Part shown: positions 18,834-27,364 of the stretch, piece by piece
Layout of the letters: every line of letters begins with the position of its first letter
Numbering within the stretch: position 1 is the stretch's first letter
From: Streptomyces aquilus
GTDB lineage: Bacteria > Actinomycetota > Actinomycetes > Streptomycetales > Streptomycetaceae
Assembly: GCF_003955715.1 (NCBI RefSeq)
Contig: NZ_CP034463.1
Span: 6,324,001-6,388,000, forward strand
DNA length: 64,000 bases
Reading direction: 5' to 3'
Program-made: the position numbers and the translations under genes
The notes under the pieces: model-generated
What the model was told of the DNA's origin: nothing
The model's database searches: none
The model's input: only the letters and a program-made list of their open reading frames with translations

Positions 18834-19709
18834 ATGATCAGCAGACATATCGCCCACCGAAGCCTGGCTGTGATGATCGTCGCTGCCGTTCTCCTGCCCG
18901 CCGAGGGCGCCGCCGCCGAGCCGTCACCCCCCGCTGCCGGGCCCGAGGCCGAGCTGGTGCCCGGGGTGTATCAGCCCTGGCAGATCGATACGCCGGATCA
19001 GGTGCTGGCGCCCAAGGTGTACACGCCCAGTGCCGCCGAGGACGCGGTCGAGCCGGCCGACGCCGCCGTGGGGGCGTACGACCTGGTCGAGTACGTGCCG
19101 CTCCGGGACGCCGTCGAGCGCGTGGCGTGCACGAAGTCGACCGGGCCCTTTCAGCGGCAGGTGGAGAAGTGGCTGAAGCGGAAGGTGGACGGGAAGCAGT
19201 CGACCGCCGACTGCAAGGCCATCCGCGCTTTCCAGAAGAAGCAGAAGATCACGCCCGCCATCGGGTTCGCGGGCCCCGTCACCTGGGCCCGGATGCAGTA
19301 CCTGTCGGCCCGGAAGAACCCCAACGCCGCCAAGAAGTGTCCCGTGCGGTCGTATCGCGTCGCGTGTGTCGATCTCACGCGGCAGATCACCTGGGTGCAG
19401 AAGGGGAAGAAGGTCGTCTACGGGCCCGTGCCCATGCGGAGCGGGCGGACCGCGTACCCGACCCGGGGCGGCTGGCACAAGATCTACTGGAAGCACAAGA
19501 ACCACGTCTCGACGCTGTACCACCAGCCCATGCCCTACGCGCAGTTCTTCGACGGCGGACAGGCCTTCCACGCCGTCTACGGTTCCATCTTCACCACCGT
19601 CGGCTCCATGGGCTGCGTCAATCTGCGCATCGGCGACGCCCGGAAACTGTGGGGCGTGCTGAAGACCGGCGACCGGGTGTTCGTGTGGGGGCGGCGGTCC
19701 GGGACGTAG
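18834..19709 (+). CDS. Secreted L,D-transpeptidase with peptidoglycan-binding domain
   Basis: 291 aa. A signal peptide (LAVMIVAAVLLPAEGAAAEP) is followed by a proline-rich linker and a PG_binding_1-like segment around residues 95-160. The C-terminal YkuD domain has the catalytic block with His246 (AFHAVYG) and Cys261 (GSMGCVNLR). It forms 3-3 cross-links in peptidoglycan or attaches ligands to it. Its TAG stop (19707-19709) is built from the TA flanking a MITE-like element and the element's first G, so the C-terminus was defined by that insertion. Confidence 0.93.
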   Translation: MISRHIAHRSLAVMIVAAVLLPAEGAAAEPSPPAAGPEAELVPGVYQPWQIDTPDQVLAPKVYTPSAAEDAVEPADAAVGAYDLVEYVPLRDAVERVACTKSTGPFQRQVEKWLKRKVDGKQSTADCKAIRAFQKKQKITPAIGFAGPVTWARMQYLSARKNPNAAKKCPVRSYRVACVDLTRQITWVQKGKKVVYGPVPMRSGRTAYPTRGGWHKIYWKHKNHVSTLYHQPMPYAQFFDGGQAFHAVYGSIFTTVGSMGCVNLRIGDARKLWGVLKTGDRVFVWGRRSGT

Positions 19710-19893
19710 GGCCTGTCCGGCGGATCAGGTTGCAGGAAAGCGGCGGCACCTCATCAGCGCCGGTGAGCGGGGTCTGGTGCGTCGGGCTGCAAGGCGGAGG
19801 AGGGCGGCGACGCGGAGCGTCGGCAACCGACGACAACGCCGCAGATCGGCGTGCCAGACCCCGCGTCTGCGGCATGATCCGCCGGACAGGCCC
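19709..19893. mobile_element. MITE-like element, 185 bp, perfect terminal inverted repeats
   Basis: The left end (19705-19727) and right end (19875-19897) are perfect inverted repeats of 23 bp, including the flanking bases; each end carries GGCCTGTCCGGCGGATC or its complement. A TA dinucleotide flanks each side (19707-19708 and 19894-19895), consistent with a 2-bp target duplication. A second, inner inverted repeat (GCGGGGTCTGG near 19766 and its complement near 19855) would let the element fold as a long hairpin. No ORF. Probably moved in trans by a transposase not in this window. Confidence 0.8.
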
Positions 19894-19940
19894 TACGCGT
19901 ACGAAGGGGTGTCCGGTCCCTCTGAGACACTGGGGGCGCC

Positions 19941-21107
19941 ATGAGTGAGACAGCTGCCCAGTCGGGCGCGCCCCTGCGCGCCCGCGCCGAGATCGATCTG
20001 GCCGCCCTGCGGGCCAACGTGCGGACCCTGCGCGCCCTCGCGCCGGGCGCGGCCCTGATGGCCGTGGTCAAGTCCGACGCGTACGGCCACGGGGCGGTGC
20101 CGTGTGCCCGCGCGGCCGTCGAGGCGGGGGCGCGGTGGCTGGGTACCGCCACGCCCGAGGAGGCCCTCGCGCTGCGGGCCGCCGGGATCGACGACGTACG
20201 GATCATGTGCTGGCTCTGGACCCCCGGCGGGCCCTGGCGGGAGGCCGTCCAGGCCGATCTCGACGTGTCCGTGAGCGGGATGTGGGCGCTGCGGGAGGTC
20301 GTCGACGCGGCCCGTGCGGTGGGGAAGACCGCGCGGGTGCAGCTCAAGGGCGACACAGGGCTCGGGCGCAACGGCTGTCAGCCCGGCGCCGACTGGGCCG
20401 AGCTGGTGGGCGAGGCGCTGCGCGCCGAGGCCGAGGGGGTCGTCCGGATCACCGGGCTCTGGTCGCACTTCGCCTGCGCCGACGAACCCGGGCACCCCTC
20501 CATCGCCGCCCAGCTCTCGACGTTCCGGGAGATGCTCGCGTACGCCGAGCGGGCCGGCGTCCGCCCCGAGGTGCGGCACATCGCCAACTCGCCCGCCACG
20601 CTGACCCTTCCCGAGGCCCACTTCGACCTGGTGCGCACCGGCGTCGCCGTCTACGGCATCTCGCCCAGTCCCGAGATCGGCAGCTCGGCCGACCTCGGAC
20701 TGCGGCCGGTGATGACGCTTTCGGCGTCGGTGGCGCTGGTCAAGCGGGTGCCGGGCGGACATGGGGTCAGTTACGGACATCACTACGTCACCCCGGGCGA
20801 GACCACCCTCGGCCTCATCCCGGTCGGGTACGCGGACGGCGTTCCGCGGCACGCCTCCGGCACCGGTCCGGTGCTGGTCGGCGGGAAGTGGCGGACGGTG
20901 GCCGGGCGGGTGGCCATGGACCAGTTCGTCGTCGATCTGGGGGGCGACGAGCCCGCCGTCGGCAGCGAGGCCGTACTCTTCGGGCCCGGCGACCGCGGCG
21001 AGCCCACCGCCGAGGACTGGGCGCAGGCGGCGGGAACCATCGCGTACGAGATCGTCACGCGCATCGGATCGCGCGTTCCCCGCGTCTATGTCCATGCGAC
21101 CGTTTGA
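19941..21107 (+). CDS. alr: Alanine racemase
   Basis: 388 aa. Interconverts L- and D-alanine for peptidoglycan. PLP-binding VVKSDAYGHGAVP with Lys near residue 40, LKGDTGLGRNG, and the second catalytic Tyr in VSYGHHYV; the C-terminal domain ends RIGSRVPRVYV. ATG 19941 lies 48 bp after the MITE-like element, so the alr promoter was either brought by, displaced by or interrupted by that insertion. Confidence 0.97.
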   Translation: MSETAAQSGAPLRARAEIDLAALRANVRTLRALAPGAALMAVVKSDAYGHGAVPCARAAVEAGARWLGTATPEEALALRAAGIDDVRIMCWLWTPGGPWREAVQADLDVSVSGMWALREVVDAARAVGKTARVQLKGDTGLGRNGCQPGADWAELVGEALRAEAEGVVRITGLWSHFACADEPGHPSIAAQLSTFREMLAYAERAGVRPEVRHIANSPATLTLPEAHFDLVRTGVAVYGISPSPEIGSSADLGLRPVMTLSASVALVKRVPGGHGVSYGHHYVTPGETTLGLIPVGYADGVPRHASGTGPVLVGGKWRTVAGRVAMDQFVVDLGGDEPAVGSEAVLFGPGDRGEPTAEDWAQAAGTIAYEIVTRIGSRVPRVYVHATV

Positions 21108-21225
21108 GTTCTTTTCGATGTGCGCTCTTTGCGTGTGAGTTCTTTTAGGTGAATGACGGACCAGCTGGGTAAACGCCCAGCAGCAGCGAACACCAGTCCG
21201 GTGGCCCGGTGAAGAGGAGCGGTAC

Positions 21226-22455
21226 GTGAGCGAGAGCAGTGCGGAGGCCGTCGCGGCCCTCGCCTCCGCCACGGGGGCGGCCGGCAACTGGCGCCGGGCG
21301 ACCGGGCTCGCCGGGGCCGCGATAGGAGTGGTCGCGGCGGGGGCCGCGGCCGGTGTCGCCCTGGAGCGGATGACCGTCGGACGCGGGATGCGCAAGAAGG
21401 CGCGGCTCGCCCTGGACTCGGCGGGACCGTACGGCTCGCTGCGCGGGATGCCGGGCAAGGCGTACGCCGACGACGGCACGGAGTTGTACTACGAGGTCGA
21501 CGACGTGGAGCCGGAGGGCGGGTCCGCGCCGCGCCGGCGACGGCTGTTCGGACGGAAGGCGCCGCTGCCCGTCACCGTCGTCTTCAGCCACGGCTACTGC
21601 CTGAGCCAGGACTCCTGGCACTTCCAGCGGGCCGCGCTGCGCGGGGTCGTGCGGACCGTGCACTGGGACCAGCGCAGCCACGGGCGGTCCGGGCGCGGGG
21701 TGCGGCAGGTGCAGGACGACGTGCCGGTCGACATCGACCAGCTCGGGCGGGACCTGAAGGCCGTCATCGACGCGGCCGCGCCCGAGGGGCCGCTCGTGCT
21801 CGTCGGCCACTCCATGGGCGGGATGACCGTCATGGCGCTCGCCGACCAGTACCCGGAGCTCATCCGGGAGCGGGTCGTCGCCGTCGCTCTGGTGGGGACG
21901 TCCTCCGGGCGGCTCGGCGAGGTCAACTTCGGGTTGCCCGTCGCGGGTGTGAACGCGGTGCGCCGCGTGCTGCCGGGGCTGCTGAAGGCGCTGGGGCAGC
22001 GGGCCGAGCTGGTGGAGAAGGGGCGGCAGGCCACCGCCGACCTGTTCGCCGGGATCATCAAGCGCTACTCGTTCGCGTCGCGGGACGTCGACCCGGCCGT
22101 CGCGCGGTTCGCCGAGCGGATGATCGAGGCCACGCCGATCGACGTGGTCGCCGAGTTCTACCCGGCCTTCACCGACCACGACAAGACCGAGGCCCTCGCC
22201 CACTTCAGGGACCTGCCGGTGCTGGTGCTGGCCGGGATCGGGGACCTCGTCACGCCCAGCGAGCACAGTGAGGCCATCGCCGGGCTGCTGCCGGACGCCG
22301 AGCTGGTGCTGGTGCCGGACGCGGGGCATCTGGTGATGCTGGAGCACCCGGAAGTCGTCACCGACCGCCTCGCGGACCTCCTCACCCGCGCGGGCGCCGT
22401 GCCGGCAGGGGCTACGGTTGGCGGTTATGGAAGCAGTACCGCACAGCCCGGTTGA
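21226..22455 (+). CDS. Alpha/beta hydrolase with N-terminal membrane anchor
   Basis: 409 aa from GTG 21226. The N-terminus has a hydrophobic Ala/Gly-rich segment (GLAGAAIGVVAAGAAAGVAL), probably a membrane anchor or uncleaved signal. The alpha/beta-hydrolase domain contains VVFSHGYCLSQDSW (oxyanion region), the nucleophile elbow LVGHSMGGMT near residue 200 and a C-terminal catalytic His in DAGHLVMLEHP. Substrate unknown. It overlaps tsaE by 29 bp and is commonly placed between alr and tsaE in Streptomyces. Confidence 0.88.
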   Translation: MSESSAEAVAALASATGAAGNWRRATGLAGAAIGVVAAGAAAGVALERMTVGRGMRKKARLALDSAGPYGSLRGMPGKAYADDGTELYYEVDDVEPEGGSAPRRRRLFGRKAPLPVTVVFSHGYCLSQDSWHFQRAALRGVVRTVHWDQRSHGRSGRGVRQVQDDVPVDIDQLGRDLKAVIDAAAPEGPLVLVGHSMGGMTVMALADQYPELIRERVVAVALVGTSSGRLGEVNFGLPVAGVNAVRRVLPGLLKALGQRAELVEKGRQATADLFAGIIKRYSFASRDVDPAVARFAERMIEATPIDVVAEFYPAFTDHDKTEALAHFRDLPVLVLAGIGDLVTPSEHSEAIAGLLPDAELVLVPDAGHLVMLEHPEVVTDRLADLLTRAGAVPAGATVGGYGSSTAQPG

Positions 22456-22933
22456 GACCGAGCTGACCGTCACCTCCCCCGAGCAGATGCGCGAGCTGGG
22501 CCGGAAGCTGGCCAAGCTGCTGCGGGCCGGGGATCTCGTGATGCTCAGCGGAGAGCTCGGCGCGGGCAAGACGACGCTGACCCGGGGTCTGGGCGAGGGG
22601 CTGGGGGTGCGCGGCGCCGTCACGTCCCCGACCTTCGTGATCGCCCGTGTCCACCCGTCCCTCGGTGACGGTCCGCCGCTCGTCCATGTCGACGCCTATC
22701 GGCTGGGCGGCGGGCTCGACGAGATGGAGGACCTCGATCTCGACGTCTCGCTGCCCGACTCGGTGATCGTCGTGGAGTGGGGCGAGGGCAAGGTCGAGGA
22801 GCTGACCGACGACCGGCTCCAGGTGCAGATCCACCGCGCGGTCGGGGACACCACCGACGAGGTGCGGCACGTGACGCTGACGGGGCTCGGCGAGCGCTGG
22901 GCGGCGGCCGACCTGAGCCTGCTCACCGCCTGA
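22427..22933 (+). CDS. tsaE: tRNA t6A biosynthesis ATPase TsaE
   Basis: 168 aa. ATP-binding partner of TsaB-TsaD in threonylcarbamoyladenosine modification of tRNA position 37. Walker A GELGAGKTTLTRG near residue 43, TSPTFVIAR and HVDAYRLG follow. ATG 22427 is preferred to an in-frame TTG three codons upstream. It overlaps the end of the hydrolase gene. Confidence 0.93.
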   Translation: MEAVPHSPVETELTVTSPEQMRELGRKLAKLLRAGDLVMLSGELGAGKTTLTRGLGEGLGVRGAVTSPTFVIARVHPSLGDGPPLVHVDAYRLGGGLDEMEDLDLDVSLPDSVIVVEWGEGKVEELTDDRLQVQIHRAVGDTTDEVRHVTLTGLGERWAAADLSLLTA

Positions 22934-23029
22934 CCGGACAGGCGCCGATTTCGGTGAACGTTCCGACAAGACGTCGGCAAGATATTGCTTTAGGCGTCTT
23001 GTGCGTGGTCACATGGTATCCAGTTCGTA

Positions 23030-23045
23030 GTTAGGTCTACCTAAC
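23030..23045. promoter_or_regulatory. 16-bp palindrome, candidate operator
   Basis: GTTAGGTCTACCTAAC, arms GTTAGG/CCTAAC around TCTA, in the AT-richer promoter region 31 bp before the small ORF at 23077. It resembles half-sites of DtxR-type iron boxes, but the spacer is too short for a classical box. The regulator is unknown. Confidence 0.5.
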
Positions 23046-23076
23046 CACGTCCGCCCCCGGTGCTCAGGAGGCGACC

Positions 23077-23238
23077 ATGTCGGCCACGGAACGAGACGAG
23101 TCGACGCCGCGCGCGGTGTCCGCGGTACCCATGCGCGACCTGCTGGCGGCCTGCGCCGCGGCGCACACGATCTCGACCCCACCACGCCTGCCGGACCCCG
23201 AGACGGTCGCACGGGAACCGCACCGGGAAGCGGCCTAG
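23077..23238 (+). CDS. Small protein of unknown function (53 aa)
   Basis: ATG 23077 follows CAGGAGGCGACC, a strong ribosome site. The peptide contains MRDLLAACAAAHTISTPPRLP and ends EPHREAA. It is too short for fold assignment. A good ribosome site, its own palindromic promoter element and codon use typical of the genome support it. Its stop and that of the convergent gene at 23235 share the palindrome CTAG, so both frames stop in the same four bases. Confidence 0.65.
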   Translation: MSATERDESTPRAVSAVPMRDLLAACAAAHTISTPPRLPDPETVAREPHREAA

Positions 23239-23789
23239 CGGATCACGATCACCTTCCGGCCGATCGTCGCGAAGGTCCACATCGCGTTGCCGTCCGGGCG
23301 GGTCTCCCGGATGCCGCCCGTCCGCACCGTGGGGTCGGCGGGCGCGGTGGGCGCGGCGACGGCCGCGCTGAAGCCGATCGTGACGCTGCCGACGGTGGCG
23401 AAGCGGACGACGTGCTCGATGGGGGTGCCGTCGGTGCCGGTGACCGTGTTCGAGCGGGACGTGACCCAGTAGGAGCCCGGCGCCGGGTCGACCGTGCCGG
23501 GGGTGACCTCGAAGGTCCGCGTGACCTTGTCGCCCGCCGCGACCAGCCAGACCCGGTCGTCGTCCACCGAGTACACGACCCGTTCACCCGTTCCGGAACC
23601 GCCCGGCAGGGCGGCGGGGTGACGAGTGTCGCGGGGCGCCTTGGCGGCGGCGACCTCGGGAGTGGCACTCGTGTGCGCCCGCCCGAGCGTCGCGGGCACG
23701 GTCGCCGAGGCCTGATAGGCGAGGACACCGACCGTGACGAGGGCCGCGGTGGTCAGTCCGGTGACGATTCCGGCGGAGGTACTGGGCAC
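23235..23789 (-). CDS. Exported or membrane-anchored protein of unknown function
   Basis: 184 aa from GTG 23789 behind GAGGTGG. An N-terminal hydrophobic segment (GIVTGLTTAALVTVGVLAYQA) is probably a signal or anchor. The rest is an extracytoplasmic beta-rich domain with VVYSVDDDRVWLV, YWVTSRSNTV, GTPIEHVVRFA and a C-terminal WTFATIGRKVIVIR strand. No catalytic motif seen. Sits between tsaE and tsaB on the opposite strand. Confidence 0.75.
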   Translation of the reverse strand: MPSTSAGIVTGLTTAALVTVGVLAYQASATVPATLGRAHTSATPEVAAAKAPRDTRHPAALPGGSGTGERVVYSVDDDRVWLVAAGDKVTRTFEVTPGTVDPAPGSYWVTSRSNTVTGTDGTPIEHVVRFATVGSVTIGFSAAVAAPTAPADPTVRTGGIRETRPDGNAMWTFATIGRKVIVIR

Positions 23790-23897
23790 GGTCGTCCACC
23801 TCTGTGTCGTACGCAGTGATCCTTCGCGACGTTAGCAGTCGGTGGGCGTCCCGCCGGGGCGGCGATGTGCGCGGCGCGGGAGCCGTAGGCTGTTTGC

Positions 23898-24551
23898 GTG
23901 CTCTTGCTCGCTCTGGATACCGCCACCCCCGCCGTCACCGTCGCCCTGCACGACGGAACGGACGTCATCGCCTCCTCTAGTCAGGTGGACGCGCGCCGGC
24001 ACGGCGAGCTGCTGCTGCCGGCCGTCGACCGCGTCCTCGCCGAGGCCGGGCTCAGGCTCGACGCCGTCACCGGCATCGTCGTAGGGATCGGACCGGGCCC
24101 CTACACCGGGCTGCGGGTCGGGCTGATGACCGCCGACACCTTCGGCCTCGCGCTCGGCGTCCCCGTGCACGGCGTGTGCACGCTGGACGGGCTCGCGTAC
24201 GCCACGGACGTCGAGGGCCCCTTCGTCGTGGCGACCGACGCCCGGCGCAAGGAGGTCTACTGGGCGCGCTACGACGACCGCCGCACCCGGGTGACCGACC
24301 CCGCCGTGGACCGGCCCGCCGACATCGCCGAGCAGGTCGCCGGGGTGCCCGCCGTGGGCGCCGGCGCGCTGCTCTACCCCGACACCTTCCCGGACGCCCG
24401 CGCGCCCGAGCACGTGTCGGCCGCCGCCCTCGCCGCGCTGGCCGCCGAGCGGCTCGCCGCGGGCGAGGAACTGCCGGCGCCCCGGCCGCTGTACCTGCGC
24501 CGGCCCGACGCCCAGGTCCCCAAGAACTACAAGGTGGTCACCCCCAAGTGA
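23898..24551 (+). CDS. tsaB: tRNA t6A biosynthesis protein TsaB
   Basis: 217 aa from GTG 23898. Scaffold partner of TsaD. ASKHA-fold N-terminus LLLALDTATPAVTVAL, then RHGELLLPAVDRVL and GIGPGPYTGLRVG, all characteristic. Its stop overlaps the rimI start as GTGA, so the two are translationally coupled. Confidence 0.95.
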   Translation: MLLLALDTATPAVTVALHDGTDVIASSSQVDARRHGELLLPAVDRVLAEAGLRLDAVTGIVVGIGPGPYTGLRVGLMTADTFGLALGVPVHGVCTLDGLAYATDVEGPFVVATDARRKEVYWARYDDRRTRVTDPAVDRPADIAEQVAGVPAVGAGALLYPDTFPDARAPEHVSAAALAALAAERLAAGEELPAPRPLYLRRPDAQVPKNYKVVTPK

Positions 24552-25036
24552 CCCCCGTACTGCGTGAGATGCGCTGGTGGGACATCGATCCGGTGCTGGA
24601 GCTGGAGCGGGACCTCTTCCCCGAGGACGCCTGGTCGCGGGGGATGTTCTGGTCCGAGCTGGCCCATGCGCGCGGCGCCACGGCGAACCGCCGGTACCTG
24701 GTCGCCGAGGAGGACGGACGGCTCGTCGGGTACGCCGGACTCGCCTCCTCCGGCGAGCTGGCGGACGTGCAGACCATCGCCGTCGCCCGCGACCACTGGG
24801 GCACCGGCCTCGGCGGGCGGCTGCTGACCGAACTGCTACAGGCGGCCACCGCGTTCGAGTGCGCCGAGGTGATGCTGGAGTGCCGGGTGGACAACGTCCG
24901 CGCGCAGAAGCTGTACGAGCGCTTCGGCTTCGCGCCCATCGGCTTCCGCCGCGGCTACTACCAGCCGGGCAACGTCGACGCCCTCGTGATGCGCCTGATC
25001 ATCGACCCTGCGAGTGAAGAGAAGAACCATGGCTGA
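24548..25036 (+). CDS. rimI: Ribosomal protein S18 alanine N-acetyltransferase
   Basis: 162 aa. GTG 24548 overlaps the TsaB stop; the longer frame extending upstream through tsaB is not real. GNAT fold with the acetyl-CoA loop [13 protein letters not shown] and the RimI signatures [15 protein letters not shown] and [13 protein letters not shown]. Acetylates the S18 N-terminus or other proteins. Classical tsaB-rimI-tsaD arrangement. Confidence 0.92.
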   Translation: MTPVLREMRWWDIDPVLELERDLFPEDAWSRGMFWSELAHARGATANRRYLVAEEDGRLVGYAGLASSGELADVQTIAVARDHWGTGLGGRLLTELLQAATAFECAEVMLECRVDNVRAQKLYERFGFAPIGFRRGYYQPGNVDALVMRLIIDPASEEKNHG

Positions 25037-26114
25037 CGAACCACTCGTCCTCGGCATCGAGACCTCCTGCGACGAGACCGGCGTCGGCATCGTCCGCGGC
25101 ACCACCCTGCTCGCCGACGCCGTCGCCTCCAGCGTCGACGAGCACGCGCGCTTCGGCGGGGTCGTGCCGGAGGTCGCCTCCCGGGCCCATCTGGAGGCGA
25201 TGGTGCCGACCATCGAGCGCGCGCTGAAGGACGCGGGCGTCACGGCGAAGGACCTCGACGGCATCGCCGTCACCGCCGGTCCCGGTCTCGCGGGCGCCCT
25301 GCTGGTCGGCGTCTCGGCGGCCAAGGCGTACGCCTACGCCCTCGGCAAGCCCCTCTACGGCGTCAACCACCTCGCCTCCCACATCTGCGTGGACCAGCTG
25401 GAGCACGGGGCGCTGCCCGAGCCGACGATGGCCCTGCTGGTGAGCGGCGGCCACTCGTCGCTGCTGCTGTCCACGGACATCACGACCGACGTACGGCCGC
25501 TCGGCGCGACCATCGACGACGCGGCCGGCGAGGCCTTCGACAAGATCGCCCGTGTGCTGAACCTCGGCTTCCCGGGCGGTCCGGTCATCGACCGGTACGC
25601 CAAGGAGGGCGACCCGAACGCGATCGCCTTCCCGCGCGGGCTGACCGGGCCGCGCGACCCGGCGTACGACTTCTCCTTCTCCGGGCTGAAGACGGCGGTC
25701 GCCCGCTGGATCGAGGCGAAGCGCGCGGCCGGTGAGGAGGTGCCGGTGCGCGATGTGTCGGCCTCCTTCCAGGAGGCGGTCGTCGACGTCCTGACCCGCA
25801 AGGCCGTGCGGGCCTGCAAGGACGAGGGCGTCGACCACCTCATGATCGGCGGCGGCGTCGCGGCCAACTCCCGGCTGCGGGCGCTCGCCCAGGAGCGCTG
25901 CGAGTCGGCCGGTATCCGGCTGCGCGTGCCGCGGCCCAAGCTGTGCACGGACAACGGGGCGATGGTGGCCGCGCTCGGCGCCGAGATGGTCGCCCGCAAC
26001 CGGCCCGCCTCCAGTTGGGACCTGTCGGCGGACTCCTCGCTCCCGGTGACCGATCCGCACGTCCCCGGGCACGACCACGTCCACGAGGTCAGCAAGGAGA
26101 ACCTCTACTCGTGA
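25029..26114 (+). CDS. tsaD: tRNA t6A transferase TsaD
   Basis: 361 aa. Catalyses threonylcarbamoyl transfer to A37. [11 protein letters not shown] at the N-terminus, the metal-binding VNHLASHIC pair near residue 115, [12 protein letters not shown] and the nucleotide-binding [11 protein letters not shown]. Overlaps rimI by 8 bp and the following small gene by 4 bp. Confidence 0.96.
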   Translation: MADEPLVLGIETSCDETGVGIVRGTTLLADAVASSVDEHARFGGVVPEVASRAHLEAMVPTIERALKDAGVTAKDLDGIAVTAGPGLAGALLVGVSAAKAYAYALGKPLYGVNHLASHICVDQLEHGALPEPTMALLVSGGHSSLLLSTDITTDVRPLGATIDDAAGEAFDKIARVLNLGFPGGPVIDRYAKEGDPNAIAFPRGLTGPRDPAYDFSFSGLKTAVARWIEAKRAAGEEVPVRDVSASFQEAVVDVLTRKAVRACKDEGVDHLMIGGGVAANSRLRALAQERCESAGIRLRVPRPKLCTDNGAMVAALGAEMVARNRPASSWDLSADSSLPVTDPHVPGHDHVHEVSKENLYS

Positions 26115-26362
26115 CGGTCGCGTTGATGTGGGAGGCGCGGGCCGTCGACGGGCGGGGCGAGGAGCTGCTGGCCTGGGCCCGGGCACAGGAACTGGAGCCG
26201 CCTCCGCTGCGCCGGGAGACGTTCCGGGCGCCGCAGGACCGGGTGCTGGTGATCACGTGGTGGGACGCCGAGTTCGACGCCGTACTCCCCGAACTGCCCG
26301 AGCCGGACGGGGAGTTGGTGTCCCGGGCCGTGCACCGGTGGCGGTTCGAGACGGTGGGTTAG
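26111..26362 (+). CDS. Small Trp-rich protein at the end of the t6A operon
   Basis: 83 aa. GTG 26111 overlaps the tsaD stop (GTGA), which strongly supports translation. Sequence [19 protein letters not shown] continues with [18 protein letters not shown] and [10 protein letters not shown]; one compact alpha/beta domain is likely, reminiscent of small monooxygenase-like barrels, but I cannot assign it. Its end overlaps the convergent gene by four bases (TTAG). Confidence 0.7.
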   Translation: MTVALMWEARAVDGRGEELLAWARAQELEPPPLRRETFRAPQDRVLVITWWDAEFDAVLPELPEPDGELVSRAVHRWRFETVG

Positions 26363-27288
26363 AGCTCCGGGGCGTACAGGGCCCACAGCGCGGTCGACAG
26401 GGTCGTCCACGCGAGGGTGTGGCCGACCACGGCGAGCAGGGTGCCGTCGCCCAGCCAGAAACCCGCGGCGAAGCCGAAGACCGTACCGTACGCCGTCGCC
26501 GGCCAGGCCCGCCGCCACCACGCGTGGGCGGGGGCGGTCCGGACGTGAGTGAAGGTCAGGCGGGTCGGTACCCGGTGGTGCAGCCGGCCCACCGGGACCA
26601 GGCGGGTTCCGTCCGGCAGGACGGCCACGGCGGTGCGGTCGCCGTGGACCGTCACGGAGGTGCCGTCCCAGTGCTCGGCGAGCGCGGGGTGCCACATCAC
26701 GCGCTGCCAGTGCCGGTCGTCCAGGACGAGCCACGGCGTCCTCGCGGCCTGCCAGTGGAAGGACCGGGCGCGCGTCCCGGCCCGCACGTCGGCCGTCATG
26801 GGACGGCCCGGGCAGCGGGCCGCGAGCCGGAACGTCAGGCCGCGGCGGGCCCATGCGGCGCAGACACCGGCGGCTCCGAGCGCGGCGAGGACGGCGGAGC
26901 CGATGAGGCCGTTCTCGTCGAGGCGCCGGGGCCCGGACTCGCGATAGTCGTAGAAGTGACCGCTGGGGTTCGTCTCGGTCGGGTCGTACCCGACGGGGAA
27001 CGCGCCGTATTTCCGGTACGGGTAGCTGTCGGAGGGCGGGGTGAAGAGCTGGACGTGCTCATGGCCCGCCTCGTCGGTCCAGCTGACGCGGACGTCCTCG
27101 GAGGCGGAGGCGTCTTTCAGGACCCGGCCGAGGGACAGTTCGGTGTGCGCTCGGTAGTGGTCGACGGCCCGGTCGTTGACGTACGCGTTCCCGGCCAGCC
27201 ACGCCACCAGCAGGGCGTACCCCACGACCGTGACGGTCAGGCCGAACACGGCCACCCGAAGGGCGGGACCGGCTCCCCGTGCGTTCAT
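26359..27288 (-). CDS. Membrane protein of unknown function
   Basis: 309 aa. A membrane helix near the N-terminus (VAVFGLTVTVVGYALLVAWLAG), an extracytoplasmic segment with PPSDSYPYRKYGAFPVGYDP, a second helix near residue 130, a soluble segment with DDRHWQRVMWHP and VLPDGTRLVPVGRLHHRVP, and two C-terminal helices. It resembles the broad DUF3592-like class in layout. Function unknown. Confidence 0.8.
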   Translation of the reverse strand: MNARGAGPALRVAVFGLTVTVVGYALLVAWLAGNAYVNDRAVDHYRAHTELSLGRVLKDASASEDVRVSWTDEAGHEHVQLFTPPSDSYPYRKYGAFPVGYDPTETNPSGHFYDYRESGPRRLDENGLIGSAVLAALGAAGVCAAWARRGLTFRLAARCPGRPMTADVRAGTRARSFHWQAARTPWLVLDDRHWQRVMWHPALAEHWDGTSVTVHGDRTAVAVLPDGTRLVPVGRLHHRVPTRLTFTHVRTAPAHAWWRRAWPATAYGTVFGFAAGFWLGDGTLLAVVGHTLAWTTLSTALWALYAPEL

Positions 27289-27364
27289 GGCATCCCCCGT
27301 CGCCCACCCTCTGAGGCGTCGGAGGATTCTGGCACGGGGAACCGGTGTTCGACCCCCGTTGTGA

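Noticed and set aside
23030..23045. Palindrome as a DtxR/IdeR iron box
   Set aside because: The half-sites TTAGG/CCTAA are separated by four bases, whereas the known iron box needs a longer spacer of about nine.
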